This document shows, piece by piece, positions 37,736-49,554 of a stretch of 64,000 nt of DNA. The stretch lies in NCBI GenBank assembly GCA_963971225.1, contig OZ020267.1, positions 36,298,989-36,362,988 of the forward strand, written 5' to 3'. The notes under the pieces were generated by a model. That model searched no databases. It worked only from the letters and a program-made list of their open reading frames with translations, and was not told the origin of the DNA. How positions within the stretch are numbered: the stretch's first letter is position 1; each line of letters opens with the position of its first letter. The position numbers were made by a program, and so were the translations under genes. The stretch comes from Melieria omissa (lineage: Eukaryota > Arthropoda > Insecta > Diptera > Ulidiidae).

Positions 37736-37872
37736 CATATGGCACACGAAATACAAAAGAGTCACAACTCAAAAATCTTATATGTTCCAGTTAAACATTA
37801 GTGATAAGAAGGAAATTGAAGGAGATTGTGGCAAATGTTTAGTCGTTATTTTGTATTCAGTGTGCGATTTCT
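37736..37872. mobile_element. Short copy of the long-TIR MITE, inserted in a SINE
   Basis: The left end ATATGGCACACG, through GTCACAACTCAAAAAT, resembles the left end of the 25259 element; the right end has GTGTGCGAT. The copy is deleted to about 137 bp. Confidence 0.55.
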
Positions 37873-38052
37873 TATAACACACATTGACACACGAATGAGA
37901 GAAAGGACGAATCGCCCTATATTTTAACACCGACTTCGATCAGCCTTTGGCAGCTTTTCTTTCACAATGCGAGGTTTTCCCATTACTTACCAAGAGCGCA
38001 CTTTAGCGTTGCTTATAAATTTCATCTACTTCATAAGGATAGCGATTAATGT

Positions 38053-38655
38053 CCTGCTTGAATATATTCATTTTGGCGACTACACTACTGTACATACTGT
38101 ACGAGTACTTGGTATTTGAAGAATGTGTACAACGAAACCAATAGAAACGAGAACGAGCGAGCGTCGTTTCTCGATTCTATTCATATTCGGTGAATCGCGA
38201 ACACTCCAGTGTTCGTATTCGGAGAGAAGCGAATACTGCGGTGCTCGTATTCGGCAACCGAGAACTTTGCAAAGTATTCGAAGATCAACAGTTTCATCGA
38301 ATATTTTTATGGAATGGAAATTTAAATTTAATGGAAATTATTGAAGAAAGTAGCATAACAAAGAAATAAATATTAATATACAACATAAATATTTCTAAAT
38401 AATCTTAGGAATAATAAAACGCGTATATTCGGATATTCAAGCAGTTTGTACTATTATTCGAATGCTTTTGTCCTCGTTTTCCCGTTTCGAGCGAATATGA
38501 ATAAACAGTGTACGTCTACTCGTTTCTGTTCGGAGCTTACTCGTACTCGAAGAGAGCTGTACCCGTATTCATTCGGACTGGTCCGCAGAGATGAAGTGAA
38601 GTATTCTATTCAAAAGCATTTGAATGTTTTCGAATAGGAAAAATTCATACTCTTG
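38053..38655. mobile_element. Unidentified insertion in a SINE, rich in TATTCG palindromes
   Basis: The segment interrupts the SINE. CTGCTTGAATAT at 38053 is inverted exactly at 38433-38444, and both outer edges are CCTGC/GCAGG. The interior has several imperfect palindromes built on CGAATA and GTATTCGG. No coding sequence was recognised; superfamily unknown. Confidence 0.5.
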
Positions 38656-38769
38656 CAGGACTCTAATAGCGATAGAAATAGACGAGTGTTGAACCAGCTT
38701 GAACTAGGAATCGAACGTACAGCCTCTGGTATGAAAGCCCAGCGTGCTACTCGATGGACTATCGAGGCC

Positions 38770-39179
38770 AAAATGTCTTTAAAATACAAACCAAAAAGTA
38801 CTTTGGACTTGGTTGTCTTTTCAAAAGATTATATCAGGGTTTAATTGGAAGATAGGTACATATATGTTAAATATTTGAGAATTAAATGTACGGGGTATTT
38901 CAATTGAAGTGTAACCAACTTTAAACGTCAAAAATACTGCAGTATGAAATAGAATGAAAGAATTTTTTTTCACCACTTAATTATTTAAATTATCCCGAAA
39001 TCCTGGTCGCAGCGGAAACTTGACAGATTTATTTGTATTAGTAGTAGCTGCTGTCACAAATTTAGCCAATAATAACTAATCAAAATTACTGTTTCTAAAT
39101 TTCTTTAATTAATAATATGAATTACTGCGGCTCCAATCGCAGTTGAATTTGTCAGTCAACAATAAATATTTTTGAACAA
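38770..39179. other. AT-rich non-coding DNA
   Basis: Nothing was recognised. Confidence 0.4.
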
Positions 39180-39385
39180 TAGGGATCTTCACACCTAGAT
39201 CGTTGCTTTGTTAGTTCGGTACTCGGTAGTTTTGTGCGTTTATTTTGTTTTTGTATAAGAATCGAACAAAAACCAAGTACATGTACAAAAGCACCGAATA
39301 CCGAAATAACAAAAGAATTGAACAAAAACAAGATACATGTACAAAACTACCGAACTAAACAACGAGCTGGGTGTGAATACCCCTA
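39180..39385. mobile_element. Foldback MITE, 206 bp
   Basis: The two ends are a long imperfect inverted repeat, TAGGGATCTTCACACC versus TAGGGGTATTCACACC, continuing through TCGTTG and TTAGTTCGGTA. Most of the element can fold on itself. The TAGGG start recalls the hAT ends at 10997. No clear target duplication. Confidence 0.75.
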
Positions 39386-39387
39386 AT

Positions 39388-39765
39388 GTTTCTTAAAAAA
39401 CAGATGTTTAATTTTTTATTTTCAAGTCCTTTGCCTCTCGTCCAGTGATGTCTGCAGAAGCTGTGGAGATGAAGAAGAAGTGGAAACGATCCAACACTAC
39501 CTGTGCCACTGCACTCTGCAAGAACGCCGTCTCCGCACCCTGGGGTCAAGGTTCCTAGCAGACTTGGCTTGCGCGGCAAGGGTTGAAATTTCGGATCTAC
39601 TCTCCTTCATCAAGAGGTCGAACTGGTTTGCTCCGGACTGAGAGCCTTTGGTTAATTCCAGAACTTTCCAAGAAAGCATTCACAATGGGCCATTTTGGCC
39701 TCCGAGTGGAAGTGCGGCCTCTGGGTCGCACACACCCTTACCTTACCTTACTTTACCTAACATAT
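39388..39765 (+). mobile_element. Non-LTR retrotransposon 3' end fragment
   Basis: The plus strand encodes CRSCGDEEEVETIQHYLCHC, then LLSFIKRSNWFAPD and a stop at about 39640, the same C-terminus as the LINE at 42244. The 3' untranslated region includes CACAATGGGCC and ends in a CTTAC-type short repeat (about 39736-39757). This is the most readable of the short copies. Confidence 0.85.
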
Positions 39766-39789
39766 TTTCAAGCCCTTAGCTTCCTCTTC

Positions 39790-40400
39790 CATTAATAATC
39801 TGCACCCATGTTCATTGGCATGCCGAATTTTTGCTAAACCACCTCCTGTTGTCCTGAGGCCGTAAGACAAACCATCTAGTGGGTCCCTGGCAAGTCCCTT
39901 TGCTTGTGTTTACCTATCAAAAGGTTAACCACATTTATCTTATTGACTATGCCACGCTATATTTCACTTATATTCTTCTGAGTAATGCTCAACAGGCCAT
40001 CCTTCTTCTATTCGCCTCCTCTTTCATTAATTTTTTGTACCCATATCCATTACCATCCTATTCTCCTGCAGCCCAGAGGCAAACCACCTAGTGGGTTCTT
40101 AAAGAGTTCTTATCCAACGGATGGTCATCATTTTCAACTTCCCTTCTACTAGCTTTGCCACTCCCTAACTCAAGAAAATACTTCTGACCAATGCACCACA
40201 GTGCGTCCTCTTCTTCTTCAAGTCATCAGTCCAGGACATTAACAAAAAATATGTGTAACTGTCTTGTCATCCTGTAAGCATAGTCTACAAGTAACTTCAT
40301 CAGCAAAGTTGTGTTGTGGTAGAGCCAGGTGTCTTCTGCAGTTTCCTTGTTTCCTCAAAGAGCATAAAGTCTCAAATGGTTAAAATTTTGCAAGAGTTTC
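39790..40400 (-). mobile_element. Degenerate LINE remnant
   Basis: On the minus strand about 40190-40330 encodes CRLCLQDDKTVTHIFC followed by CPGL, again a C-terminal Cys/His motif of a non-LTR element. Further on, about 39785-40110 contains two diverged direct repeats at an offset of about 235 bp. Stops break the frame. Confidence 0.55.
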
Positions 40401-40892
40401 AACCAATTTTCTTTCTACCAATTTTAGGAGAATTTTGAATAAGAAAGCATGATGTATTGGGAACACTGGCAACAAAACATATTTTGGCAACTATTTTAAT
40501 AGTCAAAGAATCCTATTGTGTTAAAAATGTGTAATCTCGTTCTATCTCGTTCTCACTTATTTCTGTTACAATGAAATCCTGTAAAAAATGGCACTTTTTA
40601 TGTAATTCAATTGTTATCTGTTTGGTTTTTGTTAAGTTTTTGTTGTCAAGCTGAAGATGAATAAAAAAGGCTGCATTAAAAAAATTATATGTACCTATAT
40701 ATTTTTATTTTTTTATGAAAAGTTTTATTCCTTTAAAATGACGCAAATTATAAAAAAAAATTTAGGAGATTTTTCTAACTTTTGGGAGGAAATTTCAGTT
40801 TTTTTAAGATTTTGGAGAAAGTCATTTCAGGTATCTGACAACACTGTGTCGTAGTGCACTTTCCTCATTAATAATAACACTGTGTTTGAATC
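40401..40892. other. AT-rich non-coding DNA
   Basis: Nothing was recognised. Confidence 0.4.
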
Positions 40893-41051
40893 CAGTGGCG
40901 AATTTAGGGCGAGGGGTTTGGGGTTTGAAACCCCCCGAAACATAAGAATCAGCTTTAAAACGACATACAAATTAAAAGGCATTTTATGAAAATAAAATAA
41001 TTACTTTTTGAAACCAGCACCTCCCAAAATATGTTTCTGAATCCGCCCCTG
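40893..41051. mobile_element. hAT-type MITE, 159 bp
   Basis: The ends CAGTGGCGAATTTAG and CAGGGGCGGATTCAG are an inverted repeat of hAT type. The flanks TTTGAATC and CTTGATTT could be a worn 8 bp duplication. No coding sequence. Confidence 0.65.
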
Positions 41052-42243
41052 CTTGATTTCGAAACTTTTTAATCTAAACAAACAGGGGACTTGGTTGGTA
41101 AACCTCGAGTACGCTGAAATCTACGTTGCTAATTGTTTTGCAAAGTTAGATCGCAGTTTCTAAAACACGTTAAATGAAGTTTGGAGGTTTTCGGGCCCCA
41201 AGAGGAAATAATTAGTTGTTTGTTTTAGTATTCATTAAATGCAAATCGATTGGAAACTTCTGTATTGACAAAAGTATATAAGAAAAATTAAAAAAAAAAA
41301 TTGAAAAAATTAATCCAAAATTTGTATCGATTAAAAGTGATTTTTCATAGATTTTTGGCCAACAATTTTTAATTTTTCAATTTTTTAATTTAATAAATCT
41401 TAATCCTCTAACCATGAATAATCCTAAAGGTATTTGAATGGATTTTTTCTTTCTTCTTTTTAATCGAATGTGTCAACTGTAGACAGTACGTCTAGCTCTG
41501 ACGAAATTTCAGAGCCTTGTTTGTTTTCGTTTCTTCACACATACCCACTCGCCATCTGGTCTTCTTGCTATCAAACAATTTTGAGCAACACAAATTCGAA
41601 TCAAAGCGCCCACCACGCTGTACTTAAGGTAGGTCCTGCATTTATGCAAGCCATGTTTCATGCTTATAAACATTGTTTTGTTTCGTCATTAATTATTACG
41701 TGCACAAATCCGATTACACAAACAACACAGCACAGTACACGGGGTAATAATTTTAATGACACGCGCGCTCCTGTCGCAGAGGATATATTGTGTCGGCACG
41801 TGAATACTGAAGCGCGCATCGGACGAATCGAAACTCGAGAAATCGAATTGAAATGGTAGAGGAAAAGGAAACACTCAAGTATTCTGCCATTAGCTGGCAG
41901 CGAAATATTTACGAGTTTACCTGCGACTCGGAGTAGAGTGTTGCGTTGGTGTTGGTGTTGTGTTGGTTCCTGGAAGAGTGCAGCCGCCAGTTTGCTCGCT
42001 GAATTTCTAATCAGTCTGCGTTTGATGATGCAATTCATTATTTTATGACAGGTAATTGTGTGTGTTTGTCGAAATTTACGACAGTCAACTGGCATTATGG
42101 GTGGCAACAAACGTGCAACAATGACCTGAGGATGTACGCAATGGTTGAGATGGTCGGATGTCCGATACGAAGCGATTGTAAAATCAAATCGCAGCAGTGG
42201 CGATTGTGTGTTTGTGATAATAGTTATGCGTTACTCAAATGTA
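41052..42243. other. Non-coding DNA
   Basis: No gene was recognised. A minus-strand frame of 148 codons at 41664-42110 and a plus-strand frame of 129 codons at 41470-41859 overlap each other and match nothing I know. Confidence 0.4.
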
Positions 42244-43773
42244 ACGAATGAATGTGGTCTTAGCGTTAACCCGCATAAAACGGAGTTAGTTCTCTTTACA
42301 AATAAACACAGAGTACCTGAGATTGATCCCCCGCGGCTGCTAGGGATTGATCTGAAATTTTCTGAATCTGCCAAATATCTGGGACTTGTGTTAGACAGGA
42401 AACTTAACTGGAAACCCAACGTCCTGGAGAGAGCTAAGAAAGCCAGTATTGCCCTTTATACTTGTAAAAAGATGATAGGTAATGTATGGGGCATAAGACC
42501 TCATATCGTACACTGGCTGTATACCGCCGTTGTTCGGCCTTTGTTGTTATATGGGATAGTAGTCTGGTGGCCTTCATTGGCCAAAAGGTCTCACTCCCAA
42601 ATACTTGCCAAAATTCAAAGGTCCGCAGAGTTATGTATAAGTGGGGCCCTGCGAACTACGCCCACTAATGCTTTGGACGTTGTGCTTAACCTAATCCCAT
42701 TGGATATCCTGGGGAAGCAATTGGCCGCCAATGCTGCCACCAGGATGCGCGCTTCCGCGCAATGGAGAACTGGACGTTACGGGCACTCTTCTATTCTCAA
42801 TTATTTCAAAGGCATTTCTCAGGAAGTTGACTACATGACACCCAGCCTGTTCTTTGATAAGAACTATCAGGTTGTAATCCCATCTAGAGCCGAATGGGAG
42901 CTGGGTGCGCTCCCTGCCAGCGGTGATATCCATATTTATACGGATGGTTCGAAACTGCTTGGTCAGGTGGGCTGTGGTATCTACTCAGAAGGATTAAACC
43001 TTAACTTGAAGCTCCGGCTGCCAGATTACTGTAGTGTCTTCCAGGCCGAGGTCACAGCAATCTGTGCAGCCTCCGATTGGCTCAGGGTAAACAGGATATC
43101 GGTTACTGATATCCTTATATTATCAGATAGCCAATCAGCTCTTAGAGCTCTGGATGCGGTCAAAATAACATCAAAGACTGTTCTCAGCTGCAGCAAATCT
43201 CTAAACGAGACTGCCAAGCAGCTTCATATTCGCCTATGCTGGGTTCCAGGTCATAGGGATATTCCAGGGAACTGTAGAGCGGACGAGCTCGCGAGACAGG
43301 GCACCACTGAGCAGTTAAGCCAAGAGCTGACCACGCTCGGTGTCCCTCTTCTAACATGCAAGCTTCGTACCCAAGCGAGCTCTACACACGATACGAATTT
43401 AAGATGGGTTGAAGGCAACACAAGCCTCCTTGCGCGCCAACTTTGGCCAACCTTAAATCCTCGGCGTTCTAAAGAACTCCTCTCACTAAACAGAGCCCAG
43501 ATCAGAACCATGATCGGCGTCCTTACGGGTCATTGCCTAATCGGCACCCACGCAAAAAGGATGGGGCTGTTTTCGAACGACTTCTGTCGCAGCTGTATGG
43601 ACGAGGAGGAGGAAGAAAATATTCCTCACTTCCTATGTTACTGTCCTGCTTTGTCCAGAAGAAGGCAGACCCACTTAGGCAACTTCTTCTTCGGTAGTCT
43701 AGATGATCTAGCTGATAAGACCATACGCCGTCTACTAAGCTTCGTTAATAGCTCTAATTGGTTTAACGAGTGA
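42244..43773 (+). pseudogene. ORF2 C-terminal part: RT end, RNase H, Cys/His motif
   Basis: The protein would reverse-transcribe the element RNA at the target site and remove RNA from the hybrid. Visible in order: the end of the reverse-transcriptase palm and thumb (NPHKTELVLF, KYLGLVLDRKLNW), an RNase H domain with catalytic acidic residues in IYTDGSK, FQAEVTAI, LSDSQSAL and ADELAR, and a terminal CRSC...HFLCYC metal-binding motif. The endonuclease and most of the reverse transcriptase are lost by 5' truncation. The open frame runs upstream into flanking DNA (to 42145) by chance. About 500 codons without a stop suggest a recent insertion. Confidence 0.88.
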
Positions 43774-43871
43774 GCGAAATGATGCTCGATCTCATGTGGT
43801 ATCACAATGGGCCGCCTGGCCTAAGTGTGCTCCTCCTGGGACAGCCACACCTACCTACCTACCTACCTACT
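42244..43871 (+). mobile_element. Non-LTR retrotransposon, 5' truncated, young
   Basis: A 1.6 kb 3' portion of a LINE with an uninterrupted reading frame to 43773, a short 3' untranslated region containing GTGGTATCACAATGGGCC and GCCTAAGTGTG, and a (CCTA)n tail at about 43846-43871. The 5' edge is estimated from where homology to reverse transcriptase begins. An RNase H domain and a short-repeat tail point to the I/Jockey-like side of the LINE tree. Confidence 0.88.
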
Positions 43872-46225
43872 CAATGTTTGACAGAGAGAGTGTTGACATA
43901 TTTCAGATGTGATTGGCTGCAGTCAATTGTGCTACTGGTGAATGGAACTGATGGACTAAACCATAGCATTAAAGCTCATGTGATTTGTTGAATATTACAT
44001 CATAAAATATAATTTAAAAACTATATACATATCTTTGAATTAAGCTGATTATAATTTTTTACAATTATTACTAACATAGATAGAAAATTACAAATACAAC
44101 AAAATAACGAGCCAGCCAGCCAAAATGTCAACTTCTACTACTACTACTACTGTTCACAATTAACCTCGCGCCAGACTAATAAATCAACTTTACATTTACA
44201 TTTATTTGGGTAGTCCTCACATATTGTCAGTGCACCGATATTGAAATTCAGCAAACGCATTTCATTGATTATTCCAAAGCACTGATAGACGAACAAAAAA
44301 CTGGTAGCTACACTGACCAACCAGCTATTTGACGTCGCATTTTATGTAAATTCTTAACTATGCGCACAATTAAAAATCAATAAACATAAATCAATTGCAG
44401 AGAATAACTATGACAATAATTTTAATGCAATACAGTCGCAAGTGGTGTGAGCAACAATGTGTGTGTTGAGGTTAAGTTATGCAGGAATTTACGCTGCCCA
44501 TGAAGAATGTTAGGGACTCATCAACAAGTGTCTAAAAAGTGACTGCAGGATGTGTTGCCCACATGCTAACAACGCAAATCCAGGAGGTGTCAGCCACTAC
44601 CTTCTCGCCAACTGCAACACAGACCTAAGGGGAAGCACTGAATCGAGCCAAGCTTTCGGAAAGCAATCCTTGCTCAACCTGTTGTTGTTTACAGCCCTTT
44701 TCAAATATCAGCCTGTTATTATAAAAAGTAAAGGTTGAAACTTCAAAGGACATTTTGGCATAAAACATACCCAAACTCGCTAAAATTGCAACTAGTATCG
44801 ATAACATTTTCCACAACCAAAACCAAGAGGTCAGACCTCGAACAACCGCATCGAGGACGTTCGTTACATGCATGATGACATTTTTGTTTCCTTTCCAAAG
44901 ATATATCAGTATGAAGAACTCCCCGGCGTAACAATGACAATCCATTTAGACATGTCTGTCTGTCCATTCGAGCGCTCATTTCATGGCTCCAACGCGACCG
45001 TTCCAATATAAAATCTAGTACAGTCCAAACTCCTCAAAATGCACATCTTTCACTCGGTTGTTTTCGATAGCCGTCGTCAACATTTCATGCTCAAAACATG
45101 TCCATCAATTAAATTAACTTGAATATTCACTCAGTGAGTGTCAATGTTTTGTTGTCATATTCGAGTTTGTTTTGTTCTATATTTATTTACTTATAATTGT
45201 TCATATATAATCGTTTTGTTTAAGCATTACAATCTTTACTTAACTTCTTCGTCTTCGTCACAATCAACTCAACATCATTATTATGCGGAATTTGAGAAGC
45301 AAATTTCGTTAAACAAACTTGTACATGGTTCGTGTAAAATGTGAGATACAAAACATCAACAAATTTCCAATTTAGAGTTCGGTCTTGCCATTGAGAGCGT
45401 TTGCCCGCAAATGCACTTAGTTTATTGCGTTTCGTTTCGATAGCATCTCAAAGCAGCACATGTCACATGGCGCTTGATTATAGTGTTTGTGTGATTTGAT
45501 TTTGTTTGCGCTAATCACAACTATGAAACAAGACAATTACAAAAATTATTTGTTTCTTTGCAGCTACTTTGCTTCGCTTTAGAAAACTGTATCCTACAAA
45601 TTCGAAATATAAACGTAAAATTAAACTGATTTTTTTTATAGAATATCGAGCTTGGAAAAAATAATGTATATATATATATTTATGTATAATGTAATCACAC
45701 CGATTGCTAAAAATAAGCTAAATATTCTGACAAGACACAACAAAAAAGAAACTAAACGAAAATCAAAAGCGTGAGAAAATACAGAGCCCCTGAAACGTAC
45801 AAAATCATATCGGAATAATCATTTAAAAAATATGTTTACTAAGTTTTGCAAATGGTGCCTGCTTAATATTTTCTCGTGTTTTAACTTTGCACCAAATGAG
45901 CCAAACATGCGTGAACATCTGCGGCCACAGAGTGGCGGTGCCAAGAAAACGAGCTCTCGCGACTGCAACCAAAGCAAAAGTGATACGAGTGTAATGTTTC
46001 TTCACACCTTTCACTGCCACTGTCGGTGGTCCAAATTACGCACAAACACACGCTCAGCTCATTTAATTCCTACAAAGTGCAGTAGTTGAGTTTAGTTTAA
46101 TTTTAAAAATGTCTAATTCTGTTCACTTTCTTTTTAGCAATTTTTTTTCATTTTTTTTTTTGTTTGAGTTTGAGTGCGCCCTGCTGTGCCATTACTTGCA
46201 ACAGCAATTCAGCAAAAATCGCGTT
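43872..46225. other. Non-coding DNA left of Arl8
   Basis: No gene was recognised. The frames at 44550-45006 and 45823-46089 are short and resemble no family. The last 150 bases would hold the 3' untranslated region of Arl8 copy A; I see no AATAAA there. Confidence 0.4.
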
Positions 46226-47979
46226 CTAACGGCTTTGGCTCTTCGAATGTGCAATTAACCACTGCAGCGTTATGTCGATATTATCTTTTTCCTTACACGA
46301 AATACTATAACAGCAGATTTCTCTATCTTGTATGCTTGCCAGATTCCTGCAATAGCATTCAAAAGTAAACAAATATGGTACAGATGAATTAATCATGAGA
46401 GATAGCTGGCTTACATTCGCTCGATGAGGCCGGTCTCGTCGAGTGCACCTGGAAGATCACGTTTGTTGCCGAGCACCAGCACCGGAATACCGGCCAATTG
46501 TGGTTTATCCAACAGCGAATGCAACTCATTCCTGGATGCTTCCATTTTGTCCAGATCGGCTGCATCGACCATATACCTGCGAGCAGATAAACAAAAGCGT
46601 TTGTAAATCGTTTAAGGAACAAATATCATGAGCGCACGGTGACACCTACACAATGGCATTCACACCGCGACAATATCGCTCCCACATGGATCGGAAGCGT
46701 GGCTGTCCGCCAATGTCCCAAACTTTAATGGTCACGTTGCCTTTGGTGATTTTGCGCATGTTGAAACCAACTGTCGGTATCATGTCCTCGGCGAACTGGC
46801 CAGACTGAAATGAAAAATGCAATTCATGTAAATACTGGCAATAAAAATAGAGTTAAAAGGGGCTGAAAATGAAGCTAAAATATCACCTATTATCTAAACC
46901 ATAAAATGTAAGCAAATTTATATTGTTTTTTTTTTTTGTTTGTTTGGCATATTATCAACATTTAGTAACGACCAACAATCGTTTGCATTCCGCATCATGA
47001 AACAAAGCAAATTATCGAATTGTTCTGCAAATGAGGGGTAAGTCGCGGTGCTCGCAGTGTATTAAAAGCATTATCGGCTGCCATAGCACATGAGTCACTA
47101 GCCGCAGCAAGCGTGAAATTGGAGTAAGAGGCTCCGAAAACAGCTGCGACCGCACCAAACATTGTGCACCAGGCTTCTAAGCTACACGCGGCAGTGGCAC
47201 AGCACACCGGAGTGACAGGTGGCAGGAGCGCAAGTGCGCAGATGGCGTCATGCTTAGGAGCAAAGCTCAAGTTTTGCTTCAGCCCGCAGCTGGTGCGCGA
47301 TAGAGCGGTCAGCTGTAGAAAACAAACAACAGGGCAAGCAACAAACGGCAAACGGCGAGCAGCGAGGGTGACAACACACTGCTCACGAACGTCGCGACGT
47401 AGCAGCGGTCACAGCACTGCCGTTGGCGATCAGATGACAATTTATTGATTTCTGCAGCAGTTCAAAGCGCCGCACTGCGCGTTCCGCTTAGCATTTGACT
47501 AAAACAAAGCAAAGAGCTGTTCATATATGGAAAATTGTGCGAGATCCCAATCAAAACATGCAAACAAATCGATCGAACAATGGCTTTGTAGTTGATAGCG
47601 GCGCAGCTCGCAGCGACGTCGTCGCCGCTGTCAACGTCAGCAGCGACGCATGTAGTGACTATTGTGAGAACGCGCACGGGGAGTGGCGCCTCCGTACCCC
47701 GGCACCACCCCTCCCAAATAATCATTTGCTTTGCTTTCGCAGCCACACCAGCGCGGTCGCAGTGCCACTGTGCTGGGTCATCGCACGGTTTGAACGACGC
47801 TCGCGGGCGGAAATGCACTTATGCGGGTGTCCCAACGCACTGCATTAAATACTCACAGCAATAACATTCACGAAAGTTGTTTTTCCTGAGAATTGCAATC
47901 CAACCAGCGTCAGTTCCATCTCCTCTTTCCAAAAGATGCTCTTGAACCAGTCCAATATTCTGTTGATTAAGGCCAGCAT
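46226..47979 (-). CDS. Arl8: Arl8 small GTPase, copy A (native 3' end)
   Basis: Arl8 is an Arf-like GTPase of lysosome membranes that links lysosomes to kinesin and to tethering factors. Four coding exons: 47857-47979, 46650-46804, 46415-46576 and 46226-46346, all with GT/AG borders, together 561 nt and 186 residues, the normal family length. Visible: the hydrophobic N-terminal helix [12 protein letters not shown] that replaces myristoylation, G1 GLQFSGKT (residues 27-34), the switch region around PTVGFN (51-56), G3 WDIGGQ (70-75), G4 NKRD near 130 and G5 ISCK. The protein ends HSKSQSR and TAG. This is the only copy with the native stop, so it is the best candidate for the ancestral function. 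Confidence 0.96.
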
Positions 47980-49008
47980 TTTCGTTTCGGCTTTCCGCAC
48001 TTTTTAACACGCTTTTTTTTGCCAAGGAACGCACGCAGTTTCTCGATTTTACACCAGATGTAAATTGGCAAAATTCCTTTTTTCCTGTACTGCGCTGTGG
48101 GGAGAAGAACTTTTCGCTTTGTATGACATCGATGACAGATGGTCGTCAGTGTTGTTGACGCTATTCATTTTTGGACAACTGTAGCGAAACAAATAGCCAG
48201 CATTGCCATTTGCAAAAATACTTAACTCGTGGTGAATGAAATGACTGAAATGAAATAAGAAAATTATGGTAAAACTACAAATGCACATCAAAATATTTTA
48301 TGGTAATGTTTGCTTAGCTTTTAAAATTTCATATTTCTCAGTAGAATCAAATAACTGATTAAAGTCTGCACCAAAATACCGCAACAAAGTTTAGGTAAAC
48401 CGAAATCAATGCATTATTTCAAACCAAGCAAAACACAATATTCTGATTCCGAAAATTTTAAACTTGCCTGAATATGTTAGTTCAACTAAATTTAACTTAA
48501 CTCTTACTTCCAAGTCAGTATAGTGTCTGAAAAAGGCCTTAACACGATCAGACGTCGTTTGGACGGACCTAGTTTACTTTGTTAGCCTACGAGCTCTAAA
48601 TCGTTGCTTAGTGAAACCCACAACAAAACCCTGTAACGAAAATTGGGTATTGCAAGAAGACATTGACGCAGCTGGAAAATGAAATTATTACCATGGATTG
48701 GCCCTCCTAATCTCCAGATGTGAAAAAATCTTGGGCGTTATGAAGACCGGGCTGGCAAGAGTCTATTAGGAATTGCAACAGCTTTCAAGAGTAATTGGAA
48801 AGATTTGGCGTGCTCTTCCCGCAAGTTACGCTGAACATTTTGCTGACAGTATGTCTCAGAGATGCCAAAGCATTATTCAATTCCATCGCATTTTGCTTGT
48901 ATACTAATCTAGTAAAATCTAGTCAAGTAATTTCGAAAATAAACTCAAACACTTTCTTCTAGAACCAACACATTAGTACATTAATATTAAAAAAAAATGT
49001 AAGCTTTA
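47980..49008. other. Arl8 to Isy1 intergenic region, copy A
   Basis: It holds the Arl8 promoter and 5' leader (right after 47979) and a Tc1-like transposase remnant at 48634-48890. The same arrangement recurs in copies B (54237-55265) and C (59428-60456). Confidence 0.7.
48634..48890 (+). pseudogene. Tc1-like transposase C-terminal remnant, copy A
   Basis: The plus strand reads ENWVLQEDID, then MDWPS, SPDV and, in shifted frames, LGVMKTGLARVY. This order matches the second catalytic Asp region and the WPxxSPDxNPIExLWG region of Tc1 transposases. Stops and frameshifts are present. It is identical in all three segment copies, so it predates the duplication. Confidence 0.6.
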
Positions 49009-49554
49009 TTATTCGCCACCAACATATTTTTCCAACAATTCCTGTTTGCGCTTCTTCAGCAACGCCTCCTCAACATCCTTCTGCGTGGGCACAGGCACGT
49101 GTGCAGAAAAGCGCGGTGCCAGCAACTCCATGGGATCACTTTGCCCTGTTTTTTCCGCTGCCACATTTGAGTTGTCGTTTTTGGCCTCTTCGTCTGTGTC
49201 TTTGTTCGCCGATCCAACGGGCAGCCCATAGATTTCCTCTTCTTCCTCGTCATCAACTCGACCATCGCGCGCCATTTTCTCTTTCCATTCCTGCAGCGCA
49301 CGTTGTATAGCTGCGCGCTCTATGCGTTCCTCCAGCGGTATAAGTATGCCATCGTCATCGTCCCGATACCCATAGTATTCGGCATCAATCTCTCTCATTA
49401 GCTCGGCGCGTGTTTTGCGTTGCGGCGGTGGCGGATCCTGCTCGAACAACTCCCGCACGCCTGGCAGATCCTTTGCCGCACCGAAGTACTTGTAGCCTCG
49501 ATTGCCGGGCACCTCGCGTCCCTCAGCGTCGAACATTTTCGGCCCATAGCGACG
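49009..49554 (-). pseudogene. Isy1: Isy1 3' fragment, copy A, cut by a transposon
   Basis: Codes for the C-terminal 181 residues of Isy1 (from RRYGPKM to KYVGGE), the same as the complete copy at 60457. The frame is cut at 49554 by the Transib-like element. A further 33 codons of Isy1 lie beyond it at 51332-51429, where they are fused to Arl8 copy B. The first three Isy1 exons and the promoter are absent. The only codon upstream is GTG in the transposon end; the first in-frame ATG is in PKMFDAEG. I expect no functional Isy1. Confidence 0.9.

Larger units (their letters stand above)
37661..38769 (-). mobile_element. tRNA-derived SINE split by two insertions
   Basis: Three blocks align in order with the 32701 SINE: about 37700-37735, 37873-38052 and 38656-38769. 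The last contains the tRNA-like head with GTTCGATTCC and an A-box-like segment. The gaps are filled by the MITE at 37736 and by an unidentified insertion at 38053. Confidence 0.75.

Noticed and set aside
47464..47818. Frames around 47462-47864 as an alternative Arl8 first exon
   Set aside because: The conserved [12 protein letters not shown] start is encoded at 47979; no splice-compatible conserved alternative was seen.
46995..47848. Open frames on both strands in Arl8 intron 1 (also in copies B and C)
   Set aside because: GC-rich intron sequence between well-supported exons; frames overlap each other on both strands and match no family.
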